This document shows, piece after piece, positions 8,575 to 20,133 of a stretch of DNA of 64,000 bases (the stretch's first letter is position 1; every line of letters starts with the position of its first letter). Below the pieces are notes generated by a model, which worked only from the letters and a program-made list of their open reading frames with translations, did no database searches and was not told the DNA's origin. Made by a program: the position numbers and the translations under genes. This stretch comes from Streptomyces sp. SA15 (GTDB lineage: Bacteria; Actinomycetota; Actinomycetes; Streptomycetales; Streptomycetaceae), in assembly GCF_002291145.1 (NCBI RefSeq), contig NZ_NTGE01000114.1, forward strand, positions 23,519 through 87,518, read 5' to 3'.

Positions 8575-9621
8575 TCAGTACGCGACCGTGATGCGCCGGG
8601 CCGGGCCGTCGACGCGCACGGTGCCGCCGTACGGGATGACCAGTTGAGGGTCGGTGTGCCCGAAGTCCACGTCGAAGACGATCGTGGTCTCGGGGGCGTA
8701 GATCCGCATGGCACGCAGCACGGCCTCGCGCTGCTCGGCGGCGTAACGAGCGCCCTCCTCCGGGCTGTTGGGGCGTTCGAAGGACCAGGTCTTCGGGCGG
8801 CCCATCAGGAGCGCGGAGAAGCGCTGGAGCAGGCCGCGCTCGCCCATGTTCCGCAGGGTGCAGAAGACCTCCGTGCCGCTCGGCAGGTCCTCCGAGGTCT
8901 CCAGGAGCAGCACTCCACCGTCGTACACCGTCAGATCGTGGCAGACCTCGCGGTCGGCCATCAGCAGCCAGCCGAGGATCTCCAGGTTGCCGCCCCAACT
9001 GCGGCCCTCGACCACCCTGTCGGCGTTCAGCCAGGTCCACCCGGTGCCGGGCCGCGTCTCCGGCTCCGCCTCGAAGGTCGCGGGGTCCGCCCAGTCGCGG
9101 TCGACGTCACTCCAGCGCTCGGCGGGCCTCAGTTCGTACTCGCTCGAGGTGAACAGGGCCGCCCGCAGGGACTCGGCGGTCTGCGGGTGCAGGGCGCCGG
9201 GGCGGCCCAGTTGGACCATCACGGTCGCGCCGTGGTAGGCGACGATCCCGGTGTTGTGCAGGTAGGCGAGCAGGTTCGTGTTGTCGCTCATCCCGAAGAA
9301 AGGCTTCGGGTTCGCCCGGATCAACTCCCGGTCCAGCAGCGGCAGCACGGTGATCTGGTCGTCGCCGCCGATCGACGCCATGACCGCCTTGACGCCGGGG
9401 TCGGCGAAGGCCGCGTGGATGTCGTCGGCACGCTCCCGCGGCGTCGTCCCCATCTTCCGGGTCGTCGGATACTCGACGGGCTCGAGGCCGTACTCCGTGC
9501 GCAGCCGCTCCAAGCCCAGCTCGTAGGGGCGCGGGAAGAGCTCGGGCAGGCCGTCGGAAGGCGAGATGACGGCTATGCGGTCGCCGGGTAAGGGCTTGGG
9601 AGGGTACGCGGGTGTCGTCAT
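8575..9621 (-). CDS. S66-family peptidase (LD-carboxypeptidase/MccF-like)
   Basis: The 348-aa product shows the S66 serine-peptidase fold. It opens with PGDRIAVISPSDG, then SIGGDDQITVLPLLD. GMSDNTNLLAY carries the likely nucleophile serine, NLEILGWLL carries a conserved Glu, and a C-terminal GHTDPQLVIPYG segment carries the conserved His. S66 enzymes cleave L,D-peptide bonds in murein tetrapeptides or detoxify microcin C-type adenylates (MccF); the sequence does not decide between them. ATG 9621 was preferred to 9657 because the homologous part begins about ten residues later with PPKPLPGD. It is divergent from aroQ. Confidence 0.88.
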   Translation of the reverse strand: MTTPAYPPKPLPGDRIAVISPSDGLPELFPRPYELGLERLRTEYGLEPVEYPTTRKMGTTPRERADDIHAAFADPGVKAVMASIGGDDQITVLPLLDRELIRANPKPFFGMSDNTNLLAYLHNTGIVAYHGATVMVQLGRPGALHPQTAESLRAALFTSSEYELRPAERWSDVDRDWADPATFEAEPETRPGTGWTWLNADRVVEGRSWGGNLEILGWLLMADREVCHDLTVYDGGVLLLETSEDLPSGTEVFCTLRNMGERGLLQRFSALLMGRPKTWSFERPNSPEEGARYAAEQREAVLRAMRIYAPETTIVFDVDFGHTDPQLVIPYGGTVRVDGPARRITVAY

Positions 9622-9706
9622 CCCGCGAGGGTACGAGCCGTCGCTCCCTCCTCGCACCGTGATAAACCGGGTGCGAGCATCCCGCCTTCACCGGACCGGA
9701 GGAACC

Positions 9707-10180
9707 GTGCCCCGCACCCTGGCCAACGCCCCGATCATGATCCTCAACGGCCCCAACCTGAACCTGCTGGGTCAGCGCCAGCCGGAGATCTACGGCTCCG
9801 ACACCCTCGCCGACGTTGAGGCCCTGTGCGCCAAGGCGGCGGCCGCGCACGGCGGCATGGTGGACTTCCGTCAGTCCAACCACGAGGGCGAGCTGGTCGA
9901 CTGGATCCACGAGGCGCGGCTGAACCACTGCGGGATCGTCATCAACCCGGGTGCCTACTCGCACACGTCAGTGGCGATTCTGGACGCACTCAGCACCTGC
10001 GACGGACTGCCGGTGCTGGAGGTCCACATCTCCAACATCCACCAGCGCGAGTCTTTCCGGCATCACTCGTACGTCTCGCTGCGCGCCGACGGGGTCATCG
10101 CGGGGTGCGGGGTGCAGGGGTACGTGTTCGGCGTCGAGCGGGTCGCGGCGCTGGCGCGGGCGGGTCAGGCCGAGGCGTAA
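9707..10180 (+). CDS. aroQ: Type II 3-dehydroquinate dehydratase
   Basis: A 157-aa class II dehydroquinase, the third step of the shikimate pathway (3-dehydroquinate to 3-dehydroshikimate). Diagnostic motifs are NGPNLNLLGQRQPEIYG with the active-site loop Arg and Tyr, QSNHEGE, INPGAYSHTSVAI with the catalytic His, and EVHISN followed by RESFRHHSY. Length is typical of the dodecameric type II enzymes. GTG 9707 has a strong ribosome site GGAGGAA at 9698-9704. The gene is monocistronic here and converges on the ABC-transporter operon 25 nt away. Confidence 0.96.
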   Translation: MPRTLANAPIMILNGPNLNLLGQRQPEIYGSDTLADVEALCAKAAAAHGGMVDFRQSNHEGELVDWIHEARLNHCGIVINPGAYSHTSVAILDALSTCDGLPVLEVHISNIHQRESFRHHSYVSLRADGVIAGCGVQGYVFGVERVAALARAGQAEA

Positions 10181-10205
10181 GTCCCGCTGTCTAGGCGGAC
10201 GCCCC

Positions 10206-10958
10206 TTACAGCCGCCCCGCCTCCACGATCCGCCGCAGGAAGCGCCGCGTGCGCTCCTGCTGCGGATCGCCGAAGATCTGCTCGGCCGTGCCGCGCTCCA
10301 GAACCACCCCTCCGTCCAGAAAACAAACCTGGTCGGCGACATCTCGGGCGAAGCCCATCTCGTGCGTCGCCAGCACCATGGTCATACCGTCCTCTTTGAG
10401 GTCGCGGACGACGGTGAGAACTTCACCCACGAGCTCGGGGTCGAGGGCGGCGGTGATCTCGTCGAGCAGCAGCAACCGGGGACGTACCGCCAGAGCGCGG
10501 ACGATCGCCGCCCGCTGCTGCTGGCCGCCGCTCAGCCGGTCCGGGTACTCGCCCGCCTTCTCGCCCAGCCCGAGCCGCTCGAGGAGCTCACGCGCGCGTG
10601 CCTCGGCCTCCGCGCGGGACACACCGTGCACTCGGCGCGGGGCCAGGGTGATGTTCTCCAGGACCGTCATGTGCGGAAAGAGGTTGTACGCCTGGAAGAC
10701 CACGCCGATACGGCGGCGTACCGCGTCCTGGTCGGCACGCGGGTCGGTGATCTCCTCGTCGTCCAGCCAGATCGCGCCGTCGTCGATCTCCTCCAGGAGG
10801 TTGGCACAGCGCAGCAGCGTGGACTTGCCGGAGCCGGAGGCGCCGATCAGCGCGGTCACCGTGTGCGGCGCGACTTCCAGGTCGACGTCCCGCAGCACTA
10901 CCGAGCCGCCGAAGGTCTTGCGGACTGACTCCATCCGCAGCACGGGTGCGTCGCTCAC
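10206..10958 (-). CDS. Polar amino acid ABC transporter, ATP-binding subunit
   Basis: The 250-aa ATPase has Walker A GASGSGKST near residue 39, Q-loop VFQAYNLFPHMTV, the signature LSGGQQQR, Walker B LLLLDEITAALDPE and H-loop LATHEMGFARDVAD. The last two are characteristic of the GlnQ/HisP polar amino acid subfamily. It energises uptake by the permease encoded just upstream. Its GTG start (10958) overlaps the permease stop by 4 bp (GTGA), so the two subunits are translationally coupled. It is the last gene of the three-gene operon. The exact substrate is not deducible; glutamate or glutamine are plausible. Confidence 0.93.
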   Translation of the reverse strand: MSDAPVLRMESVRKTFGGSVVLRDVDLEVAPHTVTALIGASGSGKSTLLRCANLLEEIDDGAIWLDDEEITDPRADQDAVRRRIGVVFQAYNLFPHMTVLENITLAPRRVHGVSRAEAEARARELLERLGLGEKAGEYPDRLSGGQQQRAAIVRALAVRPRLLLLDEITAALDPELVGEVLTVVRDLKEDGMTMVLATHEMGFARDVADQVCFLDGGVVLERGTAEQIFGDPQQERTRRFLRRIVEAGRL

Positions 10959-11872
10959 AGTGATCCTCCCTGGGCCCGCTGACGGTCCATCCGGGCCGTC
11001 ACCCAGTCGGTGAACCGGGTCATCGGGATGGTCAGCGCCACGAAGACCAGGCCCGCGACGATGTACGGCGTGTAGTTGAGGCTGCGGCCCACGATGATGT
11101 CGGCGGCCCGTACGGCGTCGATCGCGCCGCCGATCGACACGAGCCCGGTGTCCTTCTGGAGGGACACCAGGTCGTTCAGCAGGGGCGGCACCTGACGGCG
11201 CACGGCCTGCGGCAGGACGACGTACCGCAGCGCCTGCCGGTTGGTCAGGCCGAGCGAGCGGGCCGCGGCGCGCTGCGAGGGGTGCACGGACTCGATGCCG
11301 GCGCGGAACACCTCGGCGACGTACGCCGAGTACGTCAGCGTCAGCGCCGTACCGCCCAGCAGCACCGGGTCGACGGTCACGCCCTGCAGTCGCAGCGCGG
11401 GGACACCGAGGACCACGATCATCAGGTTGATGATGAGCGGCAGGCCCCGGAAGAAGTCGGTGTACGCGGCGGCCAGCACCCGCAGCGGGAAGAACACCGG
11501 GCCCCGAAGGGTGCGGGCGACGGCGATCAGCATCCCGAGGACCAGCACGGCGGCGCCGCAGATCAGCAGCAGCCGGACGTTGAGCCAGAGCCCTTCGAGG
11601 ACCTTGGGGAACGCCTCGCGCGCGTAGCCCCAGTCGAAGAACGTCTCCTTGGTGCGCGGCCAGCCGGGCGCGTTGACGACGACCACATAGAGGACGACGC
11701 CCGTGAGCAGGGTCGAGAGCGCGCCGATCGCCGTGGCACGACGGGAGCGGGCGCGCTTGTAGGCCTCGCGCTCGATCCGCCGCTGCGACGGGACGTATCC
11801 GTCGCCCCCGCCGGTCATGTCACCCTTGTCGTCCGCGCCCTCCTGGCCGGACTCCTCCTTCGTGACCGTCAC
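10955..11872 (-). CDS. Polar amino acid ABC transporter, permease subunit
   Basis: The 305-aa HisM/GlnP-type permease has a long N-terminal cytoplasmic part (about 60 residues, charged). One extra membrane segment is followed by the BPD_transp_1 core with the coupling loop EVFRAGIESVHPSQRAAARSLG (EAA motif), which docks the ATPase. The start is GTG 11872, overlapping the binding-protein stop by 4 bp (GTGA). The open frame extends far upstream, but that part is a shadow of the binding-protein gene. Only one permease is encoded, so a homodimeric channel is likely. Confidence 0.91.
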   Translation of the reverse strand: MTVTKEESGQEGADDKGDMTGGGDGYVPSQRRIEREAYKRARSRRATAIGALSTLLTGVVLYVVVVNAPGWPRTKETFFDWGYAREAFPKVLEGLWLNVRLLLICGAAVLVLGMLIAVARTLRGPVFFPLRVLAAAYTDFFRGLPLIINLMIVVLGVPALRLQGVTVDPVLLGGTALTLTYSAYVAEVFRAGIESVHPSQRAAARSLGLTNRQALRYVVLPQAVRRQVPPLLNDLVSLQKDTGLVSIGGAIDAVRAADIIVGRSLNYTPYIVAGLVFVALTIPMTRFTDWVTARMDRQRAQGGSL

Positions 11873-12753
11873 TTGAGCACCGGGGCGTCGACGGCGTCGG
11901 ACAGCCACTGCTGCTCGAGCTTCGCCAGCGTGCCGTCCTCGCGCAGCGCGTCCACGGCGTCCGTCACGCACGAGGTGAGCGCGCTGCCCTTGTCGAGGAC
12001 GAGCCCGAACTGCTCCGGCGTACCGCTCTGGTTCTCGAACTGCCCCACGATCTTCGCGTCCGTCACCTCGGCCGAGGTGATGTAGAAGGCGGTCGGCAGG
12101 TCCACGACGATGGCGTCGACCTGGCCGTTCTGCAGCGCGGACTTGGCCTGGTCGTTCTTGGCGTACGCGGCGGCCGCCTGCTTCGGCCGCACCACGTCGT
12201 TGATGTAGTTGAGGCTGGTGGTGCCGACCTGGGCGCCCAGCTTCACGTCCTTCAGGTCCGCGATGCTCTTCGCCTTCGCGGCCTTGGAGTCCTTCAGCGC
12301 GATGACGGCCTGGCGCACGTCGTAGTAGCCGGACGAGAAGTCCACGGCCTTCTTGCGCTCGTCGCTGATGGACACCTGGTTGATGTCGAAGTCGAACGTC
12401 TTCTCGCCGGGCGCGAAGGCCTTGTTGAAGGGGACGCTCTGCCAGACGACGGCGTTCTTGTCGTAGCCGAGTTGCTTCGCCACGGCGTACGCGACCGCCG
12501 ACTCGAAGCCCTCGCCGTTCGCGGGCTTGTCGTCCTTGAACCACGGCTCGTACGCGGGCTCGTCGGTGGCGATGGTCAGCTTGCCGGAGGCCTTGGTGCT
12601 CAACTTGCCCTTGGCGCAGGTGGTCCCGGCCGAACCCGAAGGCGAGTCGGCCGCCTTCTCCTCCGGCTGCGGAGCACAGCCGACGGCGGTGGCGAGCAGG
12701 GCGATGGTCGCGGCGGCGACGGCGCGGCGCAGCGCGCGCGGGGCAGGATGCAT
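11869..12753 (-). CDS. Polar amino acid ABC transporter, substrate-binding lipoprotein
   Basis: A 294-aa family-3 extracellular solute-binding protein. An Arg-rich n-region and hydrophobic helix end in a lipobox-like TAVGC, so it should be a membrane-anchored lipoprotein. The mature part shows the family-3 pattern: GKLTIATDEPAYEPW, GFESAVAYAVAKQLG, DFDINQVSISDERKKAVDFS and VGTTSLNYI. ATG 12753 is chosen because it directly precedes the charged n-region; ATG 12795 is also in frame. It is the first gene of the importer operon. A possible operator site lies 85-250 nt upstream. Confidence 0.9.
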   Translation of the reverse strand: MHPAPRALRRAVAAATIALLATAVGCAPQPEEKAADSPSGSAGTTCAKGKLSTKASGKLTIATDEPAYEPWFKDDKPANGEGFESAVAYAVAKQLGYDKNAVVWQSVPFNKAFAPGEKTFDFDINQVSISDERKKAVDFSSGYYDVRQAVIALKDSKAAKAKSIADLKDVKLGAQVGTTSLNYINDVVRPKQAAAAYAKNDQAKSALQNGQVDAIVVDLPTAFYITSAEVTDAKIVGQFENQSGTPEQFGLVLDKGSALTSCVTDAVDALREDGTLAKLEQQWLSDAVDAPVLK

Positions 12754-13073
12754 GGCGGGAGATTGACAGCCCGCCGACCCGTTTGTCGAGGTCACAGCGG
12801 GAATTGTCCGGATAGTGGGAACGGGTGTTGCATTCTTGTGAACACTTCCCGCGAAGGTCGCCGGGGCCGCCGGTCGAGGGCGGGGATCGGAAGACCGGCG
12901 GCCCGTACCGCGCAGGAGCCGTCATCCTGTGCGGGGCTGCTTCCAGTTGACTGCGCAACCATGTGCGCGGGGAGCGTGCGCGTGACACCGGCGTGTGTGA
13001 ATGCTTCACACGGGGCGCGTGCACGGCGCTGGCCCGGGGCGCGCATTCAGTACGCGCGCCCGCGTGCCGACGC
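12754..13073. other. Intergenic region upstream of the ABC importer operon
   Basis: A 320-bp region between the importer operon (reading leftward) and the end of the metallo-hydrolase gene. It holds the 15-bp palindrome at 12996-13010 and a half-conserved relative at 12837-12851 (TGTGAA, 3 nt, TTC). No convincing small ORF was found. The importer promoter should lie here, but I cannot place it. Confidence 0.6.
12996..13010. promoter_or_regulatory. 15-bp palindrome, copy 1 (candidate operator)
   Basis: TGTGAA-TGC-TTCACA: perfect 6-bp arms with a 3-nt centre. An identical 15-mer occurs at 21104-21118, just before the HTH regulator gene. The spacer is one base shorter than the Rex operator, so it is not a canonical Rex site. 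Confidence 0.55.
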
Positions 13074-13730
13074 TCACCACCCGCGCGCGTGCCACTCCGG
13101 CAGATGCGGCCGCTCCGCGCCGAGCGTGGTGTCGTCGCCGTGCCCCGGGTAGACCCAGGTCTCGTCCGGCAGCACGTCGAAGATCTTCGTCTCGACGTCG
13201 TGGATCAGGCTGGCGAACGCCTTCGGATCCTTACGGGTGTTGCCCACGCCGCCCGGGAAAAGGCAGTCGCCCGTGAACACGTGGGGATGCCCGTGCGGGT
13301 CGTCGTAGACGAGGGCGATCGAGCCCGGCGTGTGCCCGACCAGATGGCGCGCGGTGAGCTCTACCCGCCCCACACGGAGGACGTCGCCGTCGTCCACCAG
13401 CACGTCGGTCGGCACGGGAATGCCGTCGGCGTCGTCGCGTCCGGCGTAGGTACGGGCGTCGGTGGCCGCGACGACCTCGGCGAGCGCCTGCCAGTGATCG
13501 CCGTGCTGGTGCGTGGTGACCACAGACGCGATGCCGTCGTCGCCGATCGTGCCGAGCAGGGTCTCGGCGTCGTTGGCCGCGTCGATCAGCAACTGCTCGT
13601 CGGTGGCCCGGCAGCGCAGCAGATAGGCGTTGTTGTTCATCGGGCCGACCGCGATCTTCGTGATCATCAGGTCCTTGAGTTCATGCACGTCGGCAGGGCC
13701 GCCGACCGTCACCTGGCCGCTGTACGTCAT
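13074..13730 (-). CDS. Metallo-beta-lactamase-fold hydrolase (glyoxalase II-like)
   Basis: The 218-aa MBL-fold enzyme has a complete metal-binding set: THQHGDHW (HxHxDH), GHTPGS with the third His, FTGDCLF with the bridging Asp, and YPGHGDDT with the final His. The arrangement and length match hydroxyacylglutathione-hydrolase-like thioesterases. In a mycothiol-using actinobacterium the physiological substrate may be a mycothiol or other thioester, which is inference. ATG 13730 is followed by MTYSGQVTVGG. No obvious partner gene is linked; the next gene upstream on the same strand is the mycothiol-dependent isomerase-like gene. Confidence 0.9.
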   Translation of the reverse strand: MTYSGQVTVGGPADVHELKDLMITKIAVGPMNNNAYLLRCRATDEQLLIDAANDAETLLGTIGDDGIASVVTTHQHGDHWQALAEVVAATDARTYAGRDDADGIPVPTDVLVDDGDVLRVGRVELTARHLVGHTPGSIALVYDDPHGHPHVFTGDCLFPGGVGNTRKDPKAFASLIHDVETKIFDVLPDETWVYPGHGDDTTLGAERPHLPEWHARGW

Positions 13731-13774
13731 GGCGTCAGCCTATAGCGGGGGAGCGGCCCGGAGACGTCCTGGTG

Positions 13775-14461
13775 CTACAGCGGAGGGAGTGCGGGCAGGG
13801 TGCCGCCACGCACTGTCAGCCCAGAGCCGTCACGGCGTCCGGCGAGCCAGCCGAGCAGGTCGGGTCCGGTGCCCGTGACGGTGACCTCGGGTGTGCTCGC
13901 CTCGCGGCCCGTGCCCCACGCGCGCATGCCGTCCGTGAGGTGGGTGGCCGGCACGTCGGGGTGGCCGCTGAAGCGCTCGGTCAGGAAGTCGATCTCCCGC
14001 TCCACGAACTCGGCGGGAAGATCCTCCAGCTCGTACCCGATCCCGAGGTCCACATGATGCAGCTCCACCTCGACCCACCGCCGGAACGGCACCCGGGACG
14101 CCGAGTCGGTGACCCCGTTGCGCAGCTCGACCGTGCGCGACCAGTCCGCCGGGGCGGTCCCGGTCTCCTGGAAGCGGGCCGCGCTCTCGCGCAGTTCGGC
14201 GAGCTGGACGTCGAGGGGGCGCGGGGCGTCCCGCTCGATGTCGGCGTCACGCGCCTCGGCGGAGGCGTACATGGGACGCCCCTCCAGGACGTTCACGAGG
14301 GCGTCGGCGTTCCGGGAGAGATGGGCCAGGATGTGGCCACGGGTCCAGCCGGGCAGGCGTGACGGCTCGGACACGGACGCGTTGTCCAATTTGGCGGCTG
14401 CGGTGAGCAGCCGCTCCGTCGCATCGCGTACAGACGCCAGGTCATGGGCGTGATCAATCAT
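13775..14461 (-). CDS. Maleylpyruvate isomerase/DinB-fold family protein (mycothiol-dependent type)
   Basis: The 228-aa protein has the MDMPI N-terminal four-helix metal-binding domain. LPGWTRGHILAHLSRNADAL carries the first His ligand and VEVELHHVDLGIGYE carries the acidic and His ligands. A C-terminal domain follows, ending in a beta-rich VTVTGTGPDLLGWLAGR. Such proteins use mycothiol as cofactor or act as mycothiol S-transferases; maleylpyruvate isomerisation is only one family activity. The open frame extends to 14668, but ATG 14461 begins the homologous sequence (MIDHAHDLASVRDATERLL). It is divergent from uvrA. Confidence 0.85.
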   Translation of the reverse strand: MIDHAHDLASVRDATERLLTAAAKLDNASVSEPSRLPGWTRGHILAHLSRNADALVNVLEGRPMYASAEARDADIERDAPRPLDVQLAELRESAARFQETGTAPADWSRTVELRNGVTDSASRVPFRRWVEVELHHVDLGIGYELEDLPAEFVEREIDFLTERFSGHPDVPATHLTDGMRAWGTGREASTPEVTVTGTGPDLLGWLAGRRDGSGLTVRGGTLPALPPL

Positions 14462-14606
14462 GGTCCTGACCCTAGACCCGCCACACCTTTGGGTGAAGGT
14501 GGTGAACAGGCGCCGTAAATCGAATGTGCGTGCTATAGGGTCTGGCGTGGCGTCGGGCATGCTGGATGGCCGGGGATTGTTATGCCTCCTGGGAATCCGA
14601 CCGGCG

Positions 14607-14629
14607 TTGTCAGTGGCTCCCCCTAGTCT
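14607..14629 (+). promoter_or_regulatory. RecA-independent DNA-damage promoter motif of uvrA
   Basis: TTGTCAGTG (14607-14615), an 8-nt spacer (GCTCCCCC) and TAGTCT (14624-14629): a full match to TTGTCRGTG-N8-TAnnnT. The predicted start is near 14636, giving a 50-nt leader before the uvrA GTG at 14686. Confidence 0.82.
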
Positions 14630-14685
14630 GAGAAAGCACGGGGGCCTCGCCCCTGTCACTTCTCTCAAGAAAGGTGCGGACCGGC

Positions 14686-17715
<3,030 letters not shown>

Positions 17716-17752
17716 CCGAAGGGCCGGACGGGCAACTCGCCAAGGCCCGCAA

Positions 17753-17816
17753 GGGGGTGGGCCCGGACCGCTGCGGCTGAGCAGATGCAGCCGACAGCGG
17801 CCCGGGTCACCCCTTT
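17753..17816 (+). terminator. Large hairpin terminator after uvrA
   Basis: An extended inverted repeat: 17753-17773 pairs with 17795-17813 with small mismatches, and an inner CGGCTG/CAGCCG hairpin lies in the loop. TTT follows. It lies 38 nt after the uvrA stop. Confidence 0.75.
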
Positions 17817-18050
17817 GCGCGCGCCTGCCGTACACGTGGGGGCATCATCGCGACCATGGCGGAACGGGCAAGTAGCGCCGCGCGGGGCACTACGCCGACG
17901 CATGCCCCCACTGCCGGCCGTGTCGGCGGCGGCCCTCGGCCACCTCGTGCTGCGCCTCGACCCCACGGAGAGCCGGTCCACCGGTGTGACATCGCCGCGG
18001 CCGGAAGGCCCGGGCGGGACGGGGCAACCGTAGACCGGAGTCTCGAAGGC
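17817..18050. other. Intergenic region between converging uvrA and PfkB genes
   Basis: About 230 bp with overlapping short open frames (60-82 codons). Their composition is Arg/Pro-rich, with no ribosome site and no family likeness. I see no supportable gene here. Confidence 0.5.
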
Positions 18051-18956
18051 TCAGGCCAGTTCCGCCGCGAACGGCGGCTCGGCCCCCGCGCGTGAGCACG
18101 TGATCGCCGCCGCGCGGGCGGCGAAACGCAGCAGCCGGGTCCAACCGTCGGCGCCCAGGCCCACGAGCGCCTGCGGGGACAGGGCGTCCCGGTCGGACAG
18201 GCCGTGCAGCAGGGCCGCGTTCACGGTGTCGCCGGCGCCGATCGTGTCCACGACGTCGACCTTCTCGCCCGGCACGGCGTACACCGCGCCGTCCCGGGTG
18301 AAGGCCGTCAGGCCGTCGCCACCCTGGGTGATCACGACGGCTGCGGGGCCGGCGGCCAGCCACTCCTGCGGGGTGCCGCCCAGCCACCGAGCGTCCTCCT
18401 CGGACAGCTTGAGCAGCGACACCGACGGCAGCCAGCTCTTGAACCGCGCCCGATAGGCGTCCGCGTCGGGAATCAGCCCCGTCCGGATGTTCGGGTCGAG
18501 CGTGGTGAACACGCCCTGCGCGGCCGCGCCCCGCATCAGATCCTCGTAGGCGCTCGCGCCCGGCTCCAGGACCAGCGAGCAGGTGCCGAAGGACACCGCC
18601 CGCGTCCCCGCCGGCAGCCCGGAGGGCGCCGTGAACAGCCGGTCGGCGGTGCCGTCGACGTAGAAGGAGTACGCGGCCGAGCCGTGCCCGTCGATCGTGG
18701 CGACCGCGAGGGTGGTCGGCTCCGTGCCACGCTGTACGGCCGACACGTCGACGCCGGACTCCCGCAGCCTGTCCAGCAGGGCCTCGCCGAAGGCGTCGTA
18801 CGAGACGCGGGAGCAGAAGGCCGTGGGGGAGCCGAGGCGGCCGAGGGCGACGGCCGTGTTGTAGGGGCCGCCGCCGAGCGCCGGCTTCAGGTCCGCGAGG
18901 GCGCCCGTGCCCTGCGGTACCAGGTCGATCAGGGCCTCACCGGCGACGACGATCAC
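18051..18956 (-). CDS. PfkB-family carbohydrate kinase
   Basis: The 301-aa ribokinase/fructokinase-type kinase starts IVVAGEALIDLVPQG. It has GGGPYNTAVALGRLG (PfkB signature 1, substrate site) and ends with DTIGAGDTVNAALLHGL (signature 2), where GAGD holds the catalytic Asp and anion hole. The pattern is closest to fructokinases, but the sugar is not certain. GTG 18956 overlaps the stop of the LacI-type regulator by 4 bp (GTGA), so regulator and kinase form one coupled operon. This suggests a small sugar-utilisation switch without its own transporter. Confidence 0.9.
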   Translation of the reverse strand: MIVVAGEALIDLVPQGTGALADLKPALGGGPYNTAVALGRLGSPTAFCSRVSYDAFGEALLDRLRESGVDVSAVQRGTEPTTLAVATIDGHGSAAYSFYVDGTADRLFTAPSGLPAGTRAVSFGTCSLVLEPGASAYEDLMRGAAAQGVFTTLDPNIRTGLIPDADAYRARFKSWLPSVSLLKLSEEDARWLGGTPQEWLAAGPAAVVITQGGDGLTAFTRDGAVYAVPGEKVDVVDTIGAGDTVNAALLHGLSDRDALSPQALVGLGADGWTRLLRFAARAAAITCSRAGAEPPFAAELA

Positions 18957-20020
18957 GAGACGGTTCCTTTCTCGGACTGCTGGGGCTGCGTGGGGTGCTC
19001 CGGCTCCGCGGGGCAGCCGCACGAGGTGCGATGGACGAAGGCGCAGGCGAGCCGCACGGTCCGGGCGGGCCGGTCCGGTGCGGCGAGGCGGTCCAGGAGC
19101 AGCCGGACCGCCTGTGCGCCGAGCTCCTTGCTGGGCTGGGCGATCGCGGTGAGCCGGGGAGCGAACAGGTCCGCCCAGGCGAAGTCGTCGAAGCAGCACA
19201 GCGCGATGTCGTCGGGCACCGACAGGCCACGCTCGCGCAGCGCGCGCAGAGCCCCGATGGTCATCGCGTTGTTGGCCGTGACGAGCCCGGTGGGCGGCGC
19301 GGCGAGGGACAGCAGAGCCGCGGTCGCCCGTTCGGCGCCGGCCCCCTCGGAGTCGCCGTGCACCACCAGCCGCTCGTCGTAGGGGAGTCCGGCGGCCGCG
19401 AGGCCGTCCCGGTATCCGGTGATCCGCTCCCTGGTCGTGCTCAGCCCCGGCCGGCCCGCGACCAGGGCGATCCGGCGGTGGCCGAGCCCGGCGAGGTGGG
19501 TGACCAGCTCGGCCGTCGGCTCGGCGCTGTCGGCACAGACCTGGTCGAAGCGCGCCACACCGTCCTCGGGAAAGTCGAGCAGCCGGTCGAGGAACACGGT
19601 CGGTACGTCGTGACGCCCCAGGTAGGCGACGAGCGCGCGTGGATCCGCGGAGGGCGCGACGATCATGCCGTCCACCCGTCGTTCGTGCAGGAGCTGGACG
19701 ACCTTGCGCTCATGCTCCGGATCGTCGTGCGGATCCGCGATGAGCAGGCTGTAGCCGTGCTCCAGGGCGCTGGCCTCGACTCCCTGGAGGATCTCCGTGA
19801 AGTACGGGTTGCTGATCGCCGACACCGCGAGGCCGATGGACCGCGTGCGGGAGGTCACCAGCGAGCGGGCGAGGGTGTTGGGCGTGTAGCCGAGCTCGTC
19901 GATGGCGTCCAGCACGGCCTGACGGGTGTGGGGCAGCACCGGCCGGGTGTCGTTCAGTACGTGCGAGACGGTCGCCACGGACACACCGGCGCTGCGCGCG
20001 ACATCAGCCATGGTCGGCAT
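18953..20020 (-). CDS. LacI-family transcriptional regulator
   Basis: The 355-aa repressor has an N-terminal LacI HTH (MADVARSAGVSVATVSHVLND) followed by the hinge helix region NTLARSLVTSRTRSIGLAVSAISNPYF. The effector domain of the periplasmic-binding-protein fold has GHRRIALVAGRPG. The C-terminus has a CGCPAEPEHP cysteine-bearing tail. ATG 20020 has a strong ribosome site (GGAGGTGG). A LacI-type palindrome lies about 80 nt upstream, so autoregulation is likely. The partner PfkB kinase suggests that the inducer is a sugar or sugar phosphate. Confidence 0.93.
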   Translation of the reverse strand: MPTMADVARSAGVSVATVSHVLNDTRPVLPHTRQAVLDAIDELGYTPNTLARSLVTSRTRSIGLAVSAISNPYFTEILQGVEASALEHGYSLLIADPHDDPEHERKVVQLLHERRVDGMIVAPSADPRALVAYLGRHDVPTVFLDRLLDFPEDGVARFDQVCADSAEPTAELVTHLAGLGHRRIALVAGRPGLSTTRERITGYRDGLAAAGLPYDERLVVHGDSEGAGAERATAALLSLAAPPTGLVTANNAMTIGALRALRERGLSVPDDIALCCFDDFAWADLFAPRLTAIAQPSKELGAQAVRLLLDRLAAPDRPARTVRLACAFVHRTSCGCPAEPEHPTQPQQSEKGTVS

Positions 20021-20094
20021 TGGGTCCACCTCCCGGAGCGGAACGGCACGCGGCACCTGCGGCACGGGGAAGGTATCGCATGCGGAGCCGCACG

Positions 20095-20116
20095 TAAACG
20101 CTTGCGCAAGCGCTTA
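20095..20116. promoter_or_regulatory. LacI-type operator upstream of the regulator/kinase operon
   Basis: Perfect 14-bp palindrome CGCTTGCGCAAGCG at 20099-20112, with the right flank extending to another AAGCGCTT. It resembles LacI/GalR operators with a central CG. It is located 79 nt upstream of the LacI start, in its promoter region. Confidence 0.7.
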
Positions 20117-20133
20117 CGCGGGATCGTCGGACA

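Noticed and set aside
12996..13010. Rex (redox) operator
   Set aside because: The Rex operator has a 16-bp form with a 4-nt centre; here the two TGTGAA/TTCACA arms are separated by 3 nt, and no classical Rex target gene is adjacent.
12472..13152. 226-codon plus-strand frame over the binding-protein start and its upstream region
   Set aside because: Antisense to the lipoprotein gene over half its length; composition is not protein-like.
17785..18095. Short plus-strand open frames between uvrA and the PfkB gene
   Set aside because: Arg/Pro-rich, overlapping one another and the terminator or the end of the kinase gene, with no ribosome site.
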